In this document: positions 1 to 7,478 of the stretch, piece after piece
Position numbering within the stretch: the first letter of the stretch is position 1
Layout of the letters: each line of letters begins with the position of its first letter
Virus record (IMG/VR): IMGVR_UViG_3300037882_003945
Location: 1 to 39,437 of that record
Length of the DNA stretch: 39,437 nt
Reading direction: 5' to 3' (one strand)
Source of the DNA: a virus
Notes under the pieces: generated by a model
Databases searched by the model: none
What the model was told of the DNA's origin: nothing
Seen by the model: the letters and a program-made list of their open reading frames with translations, nothing else
Made by a program: the position numbers and the translations under genes

Positions 1-32
1 CCTCTGCCTCTGCCTCTGCCTCTGCCTCCGCC
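1..32 (+). repeat. Hexanucleotide repeat (CCTCTG)n at the left edge
   Basis: Four near-perfect TCTGCC units plus a variant TCCGCC unit. They encode the Ser-Ala tail of the junction gene. The opposite strand reads GGCAGA repeats, which resemble the GGCGAA repeats at the right edge. A joined molecule would therefore have two partly complementary tracts back to back. Confidence 0.85.
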
Positions 33-35
33 TAA
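1..35 (+). CDS. C-terminal end of the junction-spanning low-complexity protein
   Basis: These bases read as five Ser-Ala dipeptides followed by TAA at 33-35. No start codon is available, so this is the tail of a gene entering from the left. The gene at the right edge is left open after one base of a codon, and bases 1-2 complete that codon as Ala. The two pieces therefore join in frame and give a protein ending in a Gly-Glu repeat and then a Ser-Ala repeat. This is strong but not conclusive evidence that the window is circular. The hexanucleotide repeat may be longer in the real genome than in this assembly. Confidence 0.7.
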   Translation, partial: SASASASASA

Positions 36-83
36 CCAGGCTGAACGAAGCGGGAAATTACCGTCCCCCGTGTTCGCCATAAC

Positions 84-902
84 CTACCCCTGCGTTTCGA
101 TATACTGACCAATGAAGTTGGTGGCGGTCGTCGCTGTAGGAAACCAGACCAGTTGCAGCACACTGTTATCATAAATGCGCGGCATCCCCGATGTGAGCGC
201 GTCTATCGCATTGCCGATGTTGGCAGAGGTCACTTCCACCTGTGCCAGCACCCTGAACAGTACCAGGTGCATTGTGCCGCTGGTGCGCGTCGCAGACTGG
301 ATAAGACTGGTTGGGGCACGAATGCCAGTATCCCCCGCCGCCAAAGTGAATATCTCAAATGTCCCGACAGGTGGGGTGGTAACACCAGCGAGTGTGCTGG
401 TGCTGCCTGTGTTTCCGTCCTGATCCGTATAGGTCAACGTCACCGTTGGTGTCCCCGAACCGCCCGTAGCCGACCACTCCATCGCGGCCATCACGTTCGC
501 GCCGTTGGTGGTTCCATCTCCGCATCGGGCAGGCAGCGTAGCAGGCGTAATCGCCTGCGCGCTGGTCGAAGTGACCGACAACCCACTGTTGTGCCACAGC
601 CGGTCGATTAGCCACAGTGTTCCTGCCGTGCTGGCGCTAATGCCGAGGCGCGCGAGATACGAGTTACCAGAGCCGGGGTTGGTGCGAGGGAGCCGCCCCC
701 CCACAGTAGCCCCTAAACTACTATCCACGGCCTGCCCGTTGATCCCTGCTGCGGTAGCCGTCGAAGCACCCGGATTACCCGCCGCATACCACGGTGTGTA
801 CCCTCGCATCGCGCCGACCGCTGCCGTGGCGATGCCCACCTTGGTAATTGGCACCGGGGGCATCATCCCAGCGATTGCGCCGTCTAGAGTGGTGATAGCC
901 AT
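84..902 (-). CDS. Putative virion surface or minor tail protein (272 aa)
   Basis: No catalytic motif or membrane segment is seen. The sequence is rich in Ala, Thr, Gly and Ser, and the N-terminus (MAITTLDGAIAGM, then a Pro-rich turn) resembles a family of phage virion proteins of unassigned role that begin with a TTLDGxIAGM-like motif. It is the last gene of the minus-strand fibre cluster, starting 12 bp after the 411-aa fibre gene stops. The ATG at 902 has an AAGGA sequence 9 bases upstream. It ends 48 bp from the stop of the plus-strand junction gene, so the two units converge. A structural role is inferred from the cluster and composition; the exact function is unknown. Confidence 0.6.
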   Translation of the reverse strand: MAITTLDGAIAGMMPPVPITKVGIATAAVGAMRGYTPWYAAGNPGASTATAAGINGQAVDSSLGATVGGRLPRTNPGSGNSYLARLGISASTAGTLWLIDRLWHNSGLSVTSTSAQAITPATLPARCGDGTTNGANVMAAMEWSATGGSGTPTVTLTYTDQDGNTGSTSTLAGVTTPPVGTFEIFTLAAGDTGIRAPTSLIQSATRTSGTMHLVLFRVLAQVEVTSANIGNAIDALTSGMPRIYDNSVLQLVWFPTATTATNFIGQYIETQG

Positions 903-914
903 TATATTCAGTCC

Positions 915-2150
915 TTAATTCGTATCCACCCACAAGTCACCAACAGCGGGCGATCCGGGGGCGGTGGTTGAAACGGTGATGGTGGCTTGCTTGGCATCGA
1001 GTGCCGCCTGAAGGTCGGTTTGATCAGAAAGAGACCCGATGAGGCTCCCCCACTCCCCATCTGACGCCACCGGGGTGCCACTGCGGAGAATTAGATGCGC
1101 GGCTGCCCAAGAGAACGAAATACCACCACTGCCAGAGGCTAGGGTGAACTGAGCGGGGTCAAATACACCGGTGAGATACTTGTGGCCACTTCCAGCAGCA
1201 CTCCCGGCGCCATCAGGGGACCAACCGGTTATAAACTCATTGAGATCAGGACTAGCAAAAGTGAGCTCTGAGCTATTTGTTCCCGCTGAAGCAAACACCA
1301 CTCCTACAGAACCAGCGTGGGCTGGTGTATTGCTTGGGGGATTCGCTAGCGCGCTGTTCCCCCCCGAGGCGGTTGTGCCTGCAACATCCATTGGGGTGGA
1401 GATAGAAACCCCACGATAGGCGCGCACCATAATGGCTTGAGCCCATGTGGCGTTCGTAGTAGCAGCGATTTGAACGCTTGAATCTGGGGAGGGTCCCATA
1501 AACTTGGAATAGACCCTTAAATTTGTGACTATATCATCCGTGCCAGTGATGGCGCCCGTTTCGTCGGTCCACCCAGCGCTTTCCATCGCCACACTAGCGT
1601 AAACCGCTGAGACGCCCACCAGGACAAAATCCCCCTCGGTGAGCGCTAACCCTCCGGTGAAATACGTCGTCAGGTCGATAGTGTCTGAGCCACTAGCCTT
1701 TCCGGGCACGGCCCAGAAGTTCGCCCCCACAAACTCGATATTTGATAGTGATTGGTTACTCACCGATACTGTAACACACAGCCATAATGATAACCCCGCA
1801 TGGTAGCATAGCTCAACTATGAGCACCTTGGAGGCGAGGGTTGACGCCGGGAGATTGACATCGGAAACCCGGCGGTAGCTGTCCCCCCACGAAAGCGCGC
1901 GCTCCACCCCGTTGTCTGTAATCCGGATAGCCAGCCGCTGCAGATTATACGGTGTCCCCGTCGGATTGTTAATCGTCAGAGCCACAGCCTGGGCGGTTAG
2001 GTCGTAGGTATCGTAGGTTTCGATCGCGGGGGTGATCGAAGCGGCGGACGCTGCCGAGGACACGCGCGGGGCGCCAACCTGCGCAGCGGTCGCCTTGTAG
2101 GGCGTACCGCTACGCTCCACCATCAATAGATCAGTGGAGAGCACCCCCAT
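915..2150 (-). CDS. Tail fibre / receptor-binding candidate (411 aa)
   Basis: The N-terminus has the motif DLLMVERSGTPYK, a recurring attachment-type signature at the start of phage fibre proteins. The middle is a Gly/Ser/Ala-rich beta-type sequence. The last 60 residues contain LSDQTDLQAALDAKQ and TTAPGSPAVGDLWVDT, both common near the C-termini of phage fibres. The gene starts directly after the TAA of the 195-aa gene with no good Shine-Dalgarno, so it is probably translationally coupled. Its N-terminal motif is shared with the preceding gene, suggesting the two occupy equivalent sites or arose by duplication. Fibre assignment is by motif and context; receptor specificity cannot be read from sequence. 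Confidence 0.7.
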   Translation of the reverse strand: MGVLSTDLLMVERSGTPYKATAAQVGAPRVSSAASAASITPAIETYDTYDLTAQAVALTINNPTGTPYNLQRLAIRITDNGVERALSWGDSYRRVSDVNLPASTLASKVLIVELCYHAGLSLWLCVTVSVSNQSLSNIEFVGANFWAVPGKASGSDTIDLTTYFTGGLALTEGDFVLVGVSAVYASVAMESAGWTDETGAITGTDDIVTNLRVYSKFMGPSPDSSVQIAATTNATWAQAIMVRAYRGVSISTPMDVAGTTASGGNSALANPPSNTPAHAGSVGVVFASAGTNSSELTFASPDLNEFITGWSPDGAGSAAGSGHKYLTGVFDPAQFTLASGSGGISFSWAAAHLILRSGTPVASDGEWGSLIGSLSDQTDLQAALDAKQATITVSTTAPGSPAVGDLWVDTN

Positions 2151-2152
2151 GA

Positions 2153-2740
2153 TTAAGGTGCCGAGGTCAGATTGGCGATAGAGAAGCCGAGTACCTGCCC
2201 GCTCAACGTGAGCGGGTTGGTGCTACCCGAGCCGGTTAGCGTGACAGCCGCATGGCTGGCAGTCTCGATCGCGTCGAGGTCGACCGCTTGGGTGACGCTG
2301 ACAAAGCCCAGCTTGTTGAACTGAGCTGGGACCATCAGGCCGGCGTTGGTGCCATCTGCTGCTGTGATGGTGGCGTCGGTGCCAGTGTCACTGGTGACCA
2401 CACCGTTGGTGGCAGCGGCGGAATAGCCGAGGTTGGTGTCACCGCCGACCGTGATGTCGAGGCTTTCCTGCTCGGCGATCTTGCGCCACACCCCCGACGA
2501 CAACCATTGGTAGAGCGCCCAGCCGGAAACAACGGTGCCGTCGGCGGTGGCGTCATCGACCATCACGCGGTCGCCCACGCTCATGCCGCTGTCGAGTGCG
2601 TTCCGGGCCGTGATGTCAGCCACCCGGTACTGGGAGACGCCGAGGTTGGCCTCGGCATACGCCAAGAAGTCACTGGCTAGGGTCTTATACAGAGTCCCGC
2701 CACGAGAGATTACGAAAGAGTCAGAACCTTGAACAGCCAA
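2153..2740 (-). CDS. Second tail fibre / spike-like protein (195 aa, TTG start)
   Basis: Begins at a TTG with a strong AGGAGG five bases upstream; no better start is nearby. The N-terminus (GSDSFVISRGGTLYK) aligns with the start of the 411-aa fibre, so both probably use the same attachment module. Residues about 38-95 carry a VADITARNAL..VGDRVMVDDA..W.LYQW segment typical of phage fibre domains that mention a value or parameter strip. The C-terminus ends IANLTSAP, echoing ISSLPTAP at the end of the upstream 76-aa protein. Probably a short fibre, spike or adaptor. Confidence 0.65.
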   Translation of the reverse strand: MAVQGSDSFVISRGGTLYKTLASDFLAYAEANLGVSQYRVADITARNALDSGMSVGDRVMVDDATADGTVVSGWALYQWLSSGVWRKIAEQESLDITVGGDTNLGYSAAATNGVVTSDTGTDATITAADGTNAGLMVPAQFNKLGFVSVTQAVDLDAIETASHAAVTLTGSGSTNPLTLSGQVLGFSIANLTSAP

Positions 2741-2749
2741 TGTGGCCTC

Positions 2750-2980
2750 CTATGGAGCAGTTGGTAGAGAAGAAATGTCGAGGTTAATTTCATTGCCGAC
2801 TAGATTGATACCGTCGCCCTCTGTGACAGGGGCGCCCCCTGCAAAGGGGAGAGGGGAAGCACTTTGAACCACACGCAGTTTCTGGTACGGTGTCCGCACA
2901 GTTACTTCAGCGGTCTGTTCACCCTGAACAACGAAGTTGACTGGCCTTGCTCGGCTGAGGGTGACTTCGACTACAGCCAT
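2750..2980 (-). CDS. Small fibre-cluster protein (76 aa), unknown
   Basis: No known domain recognised. The first half is a run of short beta-type segments; the second half (EGDGINLVGNEINLDISSLPTAP, interrupted by no Cys or charged cluster) resembles the tails of fibre proteins. The C-terminal ISSLPTAP is like the IANLTSAP end of the next gene, which may be a shared interaction or trimerisation motif. The start overlaps the end of the upstream 111-aa gene by 10 bp and lacks a clear Shine-Dalgarno, implying coupling. A fibre linker or chaperone is possible; the role is not established. Confidence 0.55.
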   Translation of the reverse strand: MAVVEVTLSRARPVNFVVQGEQTAEVTVRTPYQKLRVVQSASPLPFAGGAPVTEGDGINLVGNEINLDISSLPTAP

Positions 2981-3306
2981 CCGGTGAGGACCACACTGCC
3001 GTCGAGGATGACGTGGGGAACTGCCCCAGTGCTGTCCAAGATAATATAGTCTCGAGCTTTTTCAGAGCTATCAGGCAGCTCACTGGCCAATAGCTCAAGC
3101 ACCAGTTGGGAGGTAGTATCCCCGGCAATTAAGGCTTTACTGAATCCCTGCATGCGGAAGGTCACATCCGCGAAGGTCATGTCCCTCGGGACTCCCTCCT
3201 CGTCGGTGAAGTCAAACACCGCAACACCACCCTCTTGTTGATGCAAGAAGATAGTCCCGTCGTCGTCAATGAAAGGCCGGAGTTCGCGCATCCCAAGGGC
3301 ATACAC
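2971..3306 (-). CDS. Fibre-cluster leader gene, baseplate-adaptor-like (111 aa, GTG start)
   Basis: First gene of the left minus-strand cluster. The pattern FDFTDEEGVPRDMTFADVTFRMQG resembles the beta-sandwich adaptor domains that open many phage fibre cassettes (a type of upper-baseplate domain), but this is a weak resemblance. The GTG at 3306 is preferred because AGGA lies six bases upstream; an internal ATG at 3291 has no ribosome-binding site. The GTG abuts a six-base-pair hairpin whose loop holds part of the AGGA. Upstream is the divergent region shared with the SbcC-like gene. Confidence 0.55.
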   Translation of the reverse strand: MYALGMRELRPFIDDDGTIFLHQQEGGVAVFDFTDEEGVPRDMTFADVTFRMQGFSKALIAGDTTSQLVLELLASELPDSSEKARDYIILDSTGAVPHVILDGSVVLTGWL

Positions 3307-3307
3307 A

Positions 3308-3323
3308 GGCGGTCCTAACCGCC
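3308..3323 (-). promoter_or_regulatory. Hairpin at the start of the fibre-cluster leader gene
   Basis: GGCGGT and ACCGCC form a perfect six-pair stem with a four-base loop. It ends one base before the GTG start of the 111-aa gene, and the loop plus stem edge hold its AGGA ribosome-binding site. It could restrain translation or be a protein-bound operator. Seen in sequence; the function is inferred. Confidence 0.4.
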
Positions 3324-3349
3324 CCTAGGACTTAAGGCTCAACCAGTCA

Positions 3350-3377
3350 GAACCTGAACAAAGTCCCCCCAGCACTT
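3350..3377 (+). promoter_or_regulatory. Conserved 28-bp upstream element, copy 1
   Basis: Reads GAACCT-N5-AAGTCCCCCC-AGC-ACTT. The same element, with the same internal spacing, occurs at 35369-35396 ahead of the other plus-strand replication cluster. It ends 50 bp before the ATG of the SbcC-like gene; the other copy ends 49 bp before its gene. AAGT and ACTT are inverted arms around a C-tract. I infer a phage promoter or operator for the early/middle plus-strand units; no standard -35/-10 pair is convincing here. Confidence 0.5.
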
Positions 3378-3426
3378 AGTGTTGCCACCGTTGATCCTCC
3401 CACCCGTCAGCCACAGAGGCGCTCAC

Positions 3427-5337
3427 ATGATAAAATCAGTAGAATACACAATCACTTTTCCCTCGAGTGGGAAGACGCTCGCGGGGGCTTTTACCCTTGA
3501 GGAGGGTGTGACTGCCGTCGTAGGCCCCAACTGGTCCGGGAAGTCGTTCGGATCGATCGAGATCTTCCGCTATATGCTGTTCGGTAAGAAGGCTCTCCGA
3601 GGGCCGGCCACTGACTACAAGTCGCTGTCTGCCTCCATGACCTGTGCCATTGCAGGAGTGGACTACCTGATCGAGCGTACCTCCAAGAAAGAAACCATCA
3701 CTCGCCTGTCTGACGACGAGATCCTTGCGGTGAACACCGAGGCTGTGAACCAGAAGGTGATCGAGCTGCTCGGCTTCGGTCTGGAGATCTTCGACTTTGT
3801 GTGCGCCGCCCCGCAGGGTGAGGTGCAGGAGTTCTCCAAGTTGCGTCCTGCGCAGCGCAAACAGCTGATTGACAAGCTGCTCCGGCTACAGCCGCAGGAG
3901 CGTGTGGAGAAAGCCTGCAAGGACAAGGCGAAGGACCACCGCACCACAGCCACAGCATTGGCCTCGACGTTGCGCGCCCCGGTCGAGCCAGTTGAGCCTG
4001 AGAATTATACCGCATCTCAGATGCTGAATAATCGGCTTGAGGCGGCGAAGGCGCTACGCGCCACGCGCGCGGCATTATCCGGGGGGGTGTTGATGCCGCT
4101 GCCTGATGAGCCACCTCGTGCGCGTGTGGACAATAGTGAAATCGTTCAGCTTCAAGCCTATGAAGATGAACGTCGGGAAGCCAACCGTCGTTACCGGTCC
4201 CTGCTTGATCAGGTTGGGGGCCATACCTTTGCCCCCCGGTGGTCCGAGGAGGTGCTTGGAACCGCCGAGGCTTACCTGACGTGGGGTGCTGAAGTGGCAC
4301 GCCGTGGGGATGCTCCTATCATCACCCTCGAGGCGATCGAGGAGATGGAGAAAGAGTGGACCGTCTGGGAGATCGGTGAGGTCGAAGTCACTTGTCCAAA
4401 CTGCAAGCATGAGTTTGTTCCAGCGGAGGCTCAGGGAGCCCCAGCGTGGCCGAAGGCTGATCTACGCCGTGAACGTCAGCGCCACGCTCTCTGGGCATAC
4501 CCCCTCGATGAGGTGGCCAAACCTGGGGTGGTTCTCACTCGAGCTGAGATCACCGCCGATCGGCTTGCTGTAGCTGAGGATGAGCGGATTAACACCCTCA
4601 TTGCTGAAATGAGCCAGCTACCACTACCGCTACTGAGCAAAGAGCTCGAGCTTACCCATGCCCGCACCAGCCTAGCCGAATGGTCCGCCTACGACCAGAT
4701 GGTGCTCCGGGCCAACGCCCACAACGACAAGGTGGCTAAGGCTAACTTAGCCTTGGCAAACCTGCCGCCGGAGACCGAGGACATCGACACACTCTATGAG
4801 CAATTGAGTGAGGCGCGCGTGTATGAGAGTGAGCTTGCCAATTATGAGCGAGGTCTCGCGGAATTCCGAGGGACCAGCGCACGGCTGGCCGAGGAACAGC
4901 AGCTGGCGGTGGACTTTGCTGAGGGGGCTAAGGCCATCGGTAACGCCCGCCGAGGGGTGAAGGCCCACCTAGCCCCGGCCCTGTCGCGGGTGGCGTCCTC
5001 GCTGATCGACACCATGACAGCTGGTCAGCTGACTAGCATCACGGTGGACGAAGAGATGGAGGTGATGGTGGGCTCGCAGGATATCAACACACTGTCGGGT
5101 GCGGGAAAGACGATAGCCAATCTCGCCCTGAGGATCGCTATGGGACAGGTTCTAACTGCGAGGGTGTTCCCTGTGTTCATCGGCGACGAGATCGACAGCG
5201 ACATGGATGCGGGCAACGCTGCGGCTACTGCCGAAGCACTCGCAGCACTGTCGAGTCAGTTGAAACAAGTAATCTTGGTAACCCACAAACAGTTTGACTT
5301 AGCTGATCATCTTATAATCCACCCAGTCACCGGGTGA
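3427..5337 (+). CDS. SbcC/Rad50-like ATPase (636 aa)
   Basis: An ABC-type SMC/RecF-superfamily ATPase. Seen: Walker A GPNWSGKS (residues 33-40), a Q-loop region, a charged helical middle, a CPNC knuckle (Cys323, Cys326) like a minimal zinc hook, the signature LSGAGK (about 556), Walker B with Asp587-Glu588 and an H-loop His620. At 636 aa it is shorter than bacterial SbcC (about 1000 aa), as phage versions such as T4 gp46 are. Those proteins pair with an Mre11/SbcD-type nuclease to process DNA ends in recombination-dependent replication. No nuclease is adjacent; the only phosphoesterase in the genome lies in the tail operon at 14751-15980. ATG 3427 is chosen because the fold starts there and GAGG lies upstream; a longer reading frame from 3379 adds unconserved residues. 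Confidence 0.85.
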   Translation: MIKSVEYTITFPSSGKTLAGAFTLEEGVTAVVGPNWSGKSFGSIEIFRYMLFGKKALRGPATDYKSLSASMTCAIAGVDYLIERTSKKETITRLSDDEILAVNTEAVNQKVIELLGFGLEIFDFVCAAPQGEVQEFSKLRPAQRKQLIDKLLRLQPQERVEKACKDKAKDHRTTATALASTLRAPVEPVEPENYTASQMLNNRLEAAKALRATRAALSGGVLMPLPDEPPRARVDNSEIVQLQAYEDERREANRRYRSLLDQVGGHTFAPRWSEEVLGTAEAYLTWGAEVARRGDAPIITLEAIEEMEKEWTVWEIGEVEVTCPNCKHEFVPAEAQGAPAWPKADLRRERQRHALWAYPLDEVAKPGVVLTRAEITADRLAVAEDERINTLIAEMSQLPLPLLSKELELTHARTSLAEWSAYDQMVLRANAHNDKVAKANLALANLPPETEDIDTLYEQLSEARVYESELANYERGLAEFRGTSARLAEEQQLAVDFAEGAKAIGNARRGVKAHLAPALSRVASSLIDTMTAGQLTSITVDEEMEVMVGSQDINTLSGAGKTIANLALRIAMGQVLTARVFPVFIGDEIDSDMDAGNAAATAEALAALSSQLKQVILVTHKQFDLADHLIIHPVTG

Positions 5338-5375
5338 CTTGTCTTAACATGCTGGGAAGATCATCATAAACCTCA

Positions 5376-5407
5376 CATTAGGGCTCCTATGAAAAGGAGC
5401 CCTAATG
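5376..5407 (+). promoter_or_regulatory. 13-bp hairpin covering the ribosome-binding site and start codon of the next gene
   Basis: Bases 5376-5388 pair perfectly with 5395-5407 around a six-base loop (ATGAAA). The 3' arm contains the Shine-Dalgarno AAGGAG and the complete ATG (5405-5407) of the 125-aa gene. A message folded this way should be translated poorly unless opened by ribosomes, a protein, an alternative structure or a transcript starting inside the stem. There is no following U-tract, so it is not a standard terminator. Confidence 0.75.
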
Positions 5408-5782
5408 ACTGATAATGAGAAACAGATCCTGGACGAGTACCGGCGCTCGCGTAGCCCGTTCAAGACAGCGAAGGTTTTTCGGATCCATGTCAACGACGTC
5501 TGGAACCTGATCGAGGCCAACTCTTCATATCTCCGAGCGACACCTGAACGCTTTGGCGGGATGGGCCGGCCCGAACTGCGGGACTTCATCGTCGCCCGTC
5601 GGTCTCTTCGAGGTTCCGGGTGGGATAACAACGACCCCAACATCGCCAAGGCGCGAGCGCTCTACGAGCTGGGTCATATCGACATGACCACCGGGCGCGA
5701 TGGCTCTTGGGAAATTCTCTACGCGATTCCGCGCATGCAACGCCAACCCCGCCCGGGTTGCTGGGCCTTGGGGATCCTCTGA
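5405..5782 (+). CDS. Probable small DNA-binding protein (125 aa), unknown
   Basis: The first 45 residues (ILDEYRRS...[18 protein letters not shown]) fit a helix-turn-helix of the kind that opens phage regulatory or accessory proteins: a short helix, then [12 protein letters not shown] as recognition helix. Residues 50-90 are rich in Arg and Gly. No catalytic motif is seen. Its start codon and Shine-Dalgarno lie inside a 13-bp hairpin, so it is probably made in small amounts or conditionally. Its stop overlaps the thyA start (TGATG), placing it in the nucleotide-metabolism operon. It might regulate that operon, including itself. Confidence 0.6.
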   Translation: MTDNEKQILDEYRRSRSPFKTAKVFRIHVNDVWNLIEANSSYLRATPERFGGMGRPELRDFIVARRSLRGSGWDNNDPNIAKARALYELGHIDMTTGRDGSWEILYAIPRMQRQPRPGCWALGIL

Positions 5783-6651
5783 TGCTGAACGATAACGAGC
5801 TCGAGTATTTGCTGACGCTGGGAAGGGTGCTCGCCGAGGGAAAGCCCCGCGGAGACCGCACAGGAACCGGCACCCGCAGTATGTTCGCACTCCGGATGGA
5901 GTTCGACCTCAAGAAAAGCTTCCCGCTGCTGACTACCAAGCGCGTCCACTTCAAGAGCGTGGTTGAGGAATTATTGTGGTTCTTGCGCGGTGAGACCAAC
6001 GTCAACACCCTCGACGCTGGTATTTGGGATGAATGGGCCGACGAGAGCGGCGAGCTCGGACCTATCTACAGCTCGCAGTGGCGAGCGTGGAAGACGGGTG
6101 AAAAGGGACCTTTCGTGGCCACTAGCTGGGCCTCTAACGGTGAACCCTCCGCTGGATACCAGCCCGACCTTGTAATCGACCAGATCCAAGGCGTGATCGA
6201 CAGCCTCAAGAACGACCCCAATGGACGTCGGCACATCGTCAGCGCCTGGAACCCCGGCGAACTCCATCTCATGGCTCTCCCACCCTGCCATATGTTGTTC
6301 CAGTTCTATGTCGATGACGGTGAGCTGACCTGTCAGCTCAACCAGCGGTCGGCGGACATGCTGCTCGGGGTTCCGTTCAATATCGCCAGCTACGCCCTGC
6401 TGACCCACATCATCGCCCACTACACCGGCCTGAAGCCCGGTAGGTTGGTATGGATTGGTGGAGACTGTCATATCTACAACAACCACCTCGACGCGGTGAA
6501 AGAGCAGTTGAAGCGGGAGATCCCTGAGGGTCTTCCACAGATGGCCCTCAACATTCCTGACGGCGTGGCCTTCGACGAGCTCAAGTTTGAGCACTTCGCC
6601 CTGTCGGACTACCGCCCTCTTTCCCCGATCAAAGCGGAGGTGGCGGTATGA
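5782..6651 (+). CDS. thyA: Thymidylate synthase (289 aa)
   Basis: Converts dUMP to dTMP using methylene-tetrahydrofolate. Seen: DRTGTGT near the N-terminus for phosphate binding, IWDEWAD, the [10 protein letters not shown] phosphate loop, the nucleophile Cys169 in [24 protein letters not shown] with the dUMP-discriminating Asn200, GDCHIYNNH, and a closing C-terminus IKAEVAV close to the E. coli IKAPVAI. Asn200 is Asp in dCMP hydroxymethylases, so dUMP is the likely substrate. The intact C-terminus favours true methylation over hydroxymethylation, though a dUMP hydroxymethylase is not excluded. There is an insertion of about 20 residues after QWRAW relative to E. coli ThyA. Start: ATG 5782 overlaps the previous stop and has GGGGA upstream. 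Confidence 0.95.
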   Translation: MLNDNELEYLLTLGRVLAEGKPRGDRTGTGTRSMFALRMEFDLKKSFPLLTTKRVHFKSVVEELLWFLRGETNVNTLDAGIWDEWADESGELGPIYSSQWRAWKTGEKGPFVATSWASNGEPSAGYQPDLVIDQIQGVIDSLKNDPNGRRHIVSAWNPGELHLMALPPCHMLFQFYVDDGELTCQLNQRSADMLLGVPFNIASYALLTHIIAHYTGLKPGRLVWIGGDCHIYNNHLDAVKEQLKREIPEGLPQMALNIPDGVAFDELKFEHFALSDYRPLSPIKAEVAV

Positions 6652-7145
6652 AGCTGCTTATTATAGGCCACGGTCGCCATGGTAAAGACACTGTCGCCGA
6701 GATACTGCGGGACAACTACGGTTTCTCCTTCATCTCCTCCAGCTACTTTGCGGGCGAGAAGGTGGTGCGTCCCGCCCTCGCCGCCTGTGGAATTACCTAC
6801 GATAGTATGGAGAAGTGTTACGAGGACCGGGCGAACTGGAGAGCGTTCTGGTACGAGGCTATCTCAGCCTACAACAAGGGGGGTCGGAGCCGGTTGGCTG
6901 AGGAGATCCTTGTCGACTACGACATGTATGTCGGTATGCGATCAGCCCGAGAGCTCGAAGCCTCCCTGGAGCTCTTTGATCACATCTTGTGGGTGGATGC
7001 CCGAGGACGGGCCCCTCTCGAACCCCGCAGTTCCTTTGATATCGACTTCGATCGCCTGCGGATGCACCGGGTGGACAACCACAAGGATCTCGCCGCCCTC
7101 AAGCAGGAGGTCGCGCGGGTGGTGCGTTACTTAGGTCTCGCTTAA
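6648..7145 (+). CDS. Deoxynucleoside monophosphate kinase (165 aa)
   Basis: P-loop GHGRHGKDT at residues 7-15, the phage dNMP-kinase style of Walker A. Then come FSFISSS and a helical lid region rich in Arg, then [11 protein letters not shown], an LID-like Arg region, and MHRVDN, which fits the base-recognition/strand end of this family. It should phosphorylate dTMP or other dNMPs, working directly after thymidylate synthase. The ATG overlaps the thyA stop by four bases (ATGA), so the two are co-translated. It converges with the minus-strand gene at 7142, overlapping it by four bases, and no terminator is seen between them. Confidence 0.85.
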   Translation: MKLLIIGHGRHGKDTVAEILRDNYGFSFISSSYFAGEKVVRPALAACGITYDSMEKCYEDRANWRAFWYEAISAYNKGGRSRLAEEILVDYDMYVGMRSARELEASLELFDHILWVDARGRAPLEPRSSFDIDFDRLRMHRVDNHKDLAALKQEVARVVRYLGLA

Positions 7146-7474
7146 AACACCAACGTGAAGTTCCAACCGACGACGGCACTGATCCCTATAAGGCCTACAA
7201 TCTGGAATATGCGGGCGGCACTAGGGTCGCGTCGGCGAATCTCGTTCGTTAACCAGGTGTGGAGCACAAGCCCGATCACCTTGGTCCCAATCACTCTTTC
7301 ACAGGAGGGATTGGAGCCGTAGATAGGGTTAAGCTCCCGCCCCCCTTCGGCTAAGATACGACATGTTTGAGCCACGTCCACAGCGTTCAAAGCGTAAAAG
7401 GCGATTTGTCGGGTATCTTGGGCCGCTGCGGGGGCCGCAAAAATCAGAGCTAATGCCGCGACTAAGACTCTCAT
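7142..7474 (-). CDS. Small exported membrane protein (110 aa), unknown
   Basis: Begins with a signal peptide: MRVLVAALALIFAAPAAAQ, with a likely cleavage after AAA. A central segment with two Cys (AQTCR, PSCER) suggests a periplasmic disulfide. The C-terminal 20 residues ([19 protein letters not shown]) form a transmembrane helix, giving a periplasmic domain tethered by its C-terminus. The start at 7474 is preferred over longer frames because it opens the signal peptide and has GGAG seven bases upstream, inside the previous stop. Similar small ASN-PIYG-containing proteins occur in phage genomes without known function. Possible roles are lysis or superinfection control; neither is shown. Confidence 0.6.
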   Translation of the reverse strand: MRVLVAALALIFAAPAAAQDTRQIAFYALNAVDVAQTCRILAEGGRELNPIYGSNPSCERVIGTKVIGLVLHTWLTNEIRRRDPSAARIFQIVGLIGISAVVGWNFTLVF

Positions 7475-7478
7475 AACT

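Noticed and set aside
153-918. Several overlapping plus-strand frames across the 272-aa gene
   Set aside because: They lie antisense to a coupled structural gene, lack ribosome-binding sites and have random composition.
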